The position numbers were made by a program, and so were the translations under genes. From an uncultured Oscillospiraceae bacterium (GTDB taxonomy: Bacteria; Bacillota; Clostridia; Oscillospirales; Oscillospiraceae), in the NCBI GenBank assembly GCA_948766235.1, contig CAQCFX010000021.1:1-14680 (forward strand): a stretch of DNA of 14,680 nt, written 5' to 3'. This document shows positions 14,623-14,680 of the stretch, in pieces (within the stretch, counting starts at the first letter, position 1; the number at the start of each line of letters is the position of its first letter). The notes under the pieces are model-generated. The model ran no database searches, was not told where the DNA came from, and saw only the letters and a list, made by a program, of their open reading frames with translations.

Positions 14623-14680
14623 CGCGGAGCGCCCGGGAGCAGCGCGGCAGCGTCCCCTCTCGGGGACGGCCTTCGGCGAG
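14619..14680 (+). repeat. Probable start of repeat copy 4, with hairpin, cut by window end
   Basis: ATAGCGCGGAG at 14619-14629 overlaps the glpK stop codon and equals the first bases of copy 2 (2556 onward). A hairpin GTCCCC/GGGGAC with a 4-nt loop lies at 14652-14667 and may belong to the operon terminator, but no T-run is visible before the window ends. The 12-mer AGCGCGGCAGCG at 14641-14652 also occurs after uraA. Confidence 0.35.

Overview
The window is a GC-rich, gene-dense stretch of chromosome, most likely from an anaerobic gut Clostridia of the Oscillospiraceae type (Flavonifractor/Lawsonibacter-like). This is inferred from strongly G/C-ending codons, AGGAGG-type ribosome binding sites, SigA-type promoters with 17-bp spacers, a Gram-positive lipoprotein signal, RNase Y, and a GlpP-controlled glycerol operon. 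I see no tRNA, rRNA, CRISPR array, insertion sequence or phage gene.

Layout. (1) 1-441 is the edge of an interspersed repeat, then a near-consensus promoter and a structured leader of about 230 nt for rny (442-1995). (2) 2059-2475, minus strand, is a small flavin split-barrel protein of lower GC with its own promoter; a second repeat copy lies upstream of it. (3) 2868-5384 is a complete polar amino acid ABC importer operon: lipoprotein, permease, ATPase. A repeat copy and a strong terminator follow. (4) 5570-7145 is the uracil permease uraA behind a short leader that holds a 25-codon peptide ORF, a pause-type hairpin, a U-rich run and an intrinsic terminator. (5) 7230-9071, minus strand, is an alpha/beta hydrolase joined to about eight membrane helices; its leader also contains an intrinsic terminator. 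(6) 9354-14622 is a glycerol operon: glpP, a GlpA-like FAD/Fe-S dehydrogenase, an NAD/FAD oxidoreductase, a small Cys-rich DUF1667-type protein, and glpK. Its leader holds a terminator placed where GlpP would act.

How the parts work together. GlpK would make glycerol 3-phosphate, the three redox proteins would oxidise it to dihydroxyacetone phosphate, and GlpP would sense glycerol 3-phosphate and relieve termination of its own operon. A recurring theme is control after initiation: uraA, the hydrolase and the glp operon each have an intrinsic terminator between promoter and first main gene, and rny has a weaker one. The uraA leader is the most striking. It looks like the UTP-sensitive, translation-coupled attenuator of enterobacterial pyrBI, and no PyrR-binding loop is visible. 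A family of palindrome-rich intergenic repeats (about 1-140, 2555-2744, 5387-5515 and probably 14619 onward) accounts for most of the remaining non-coding sequence.
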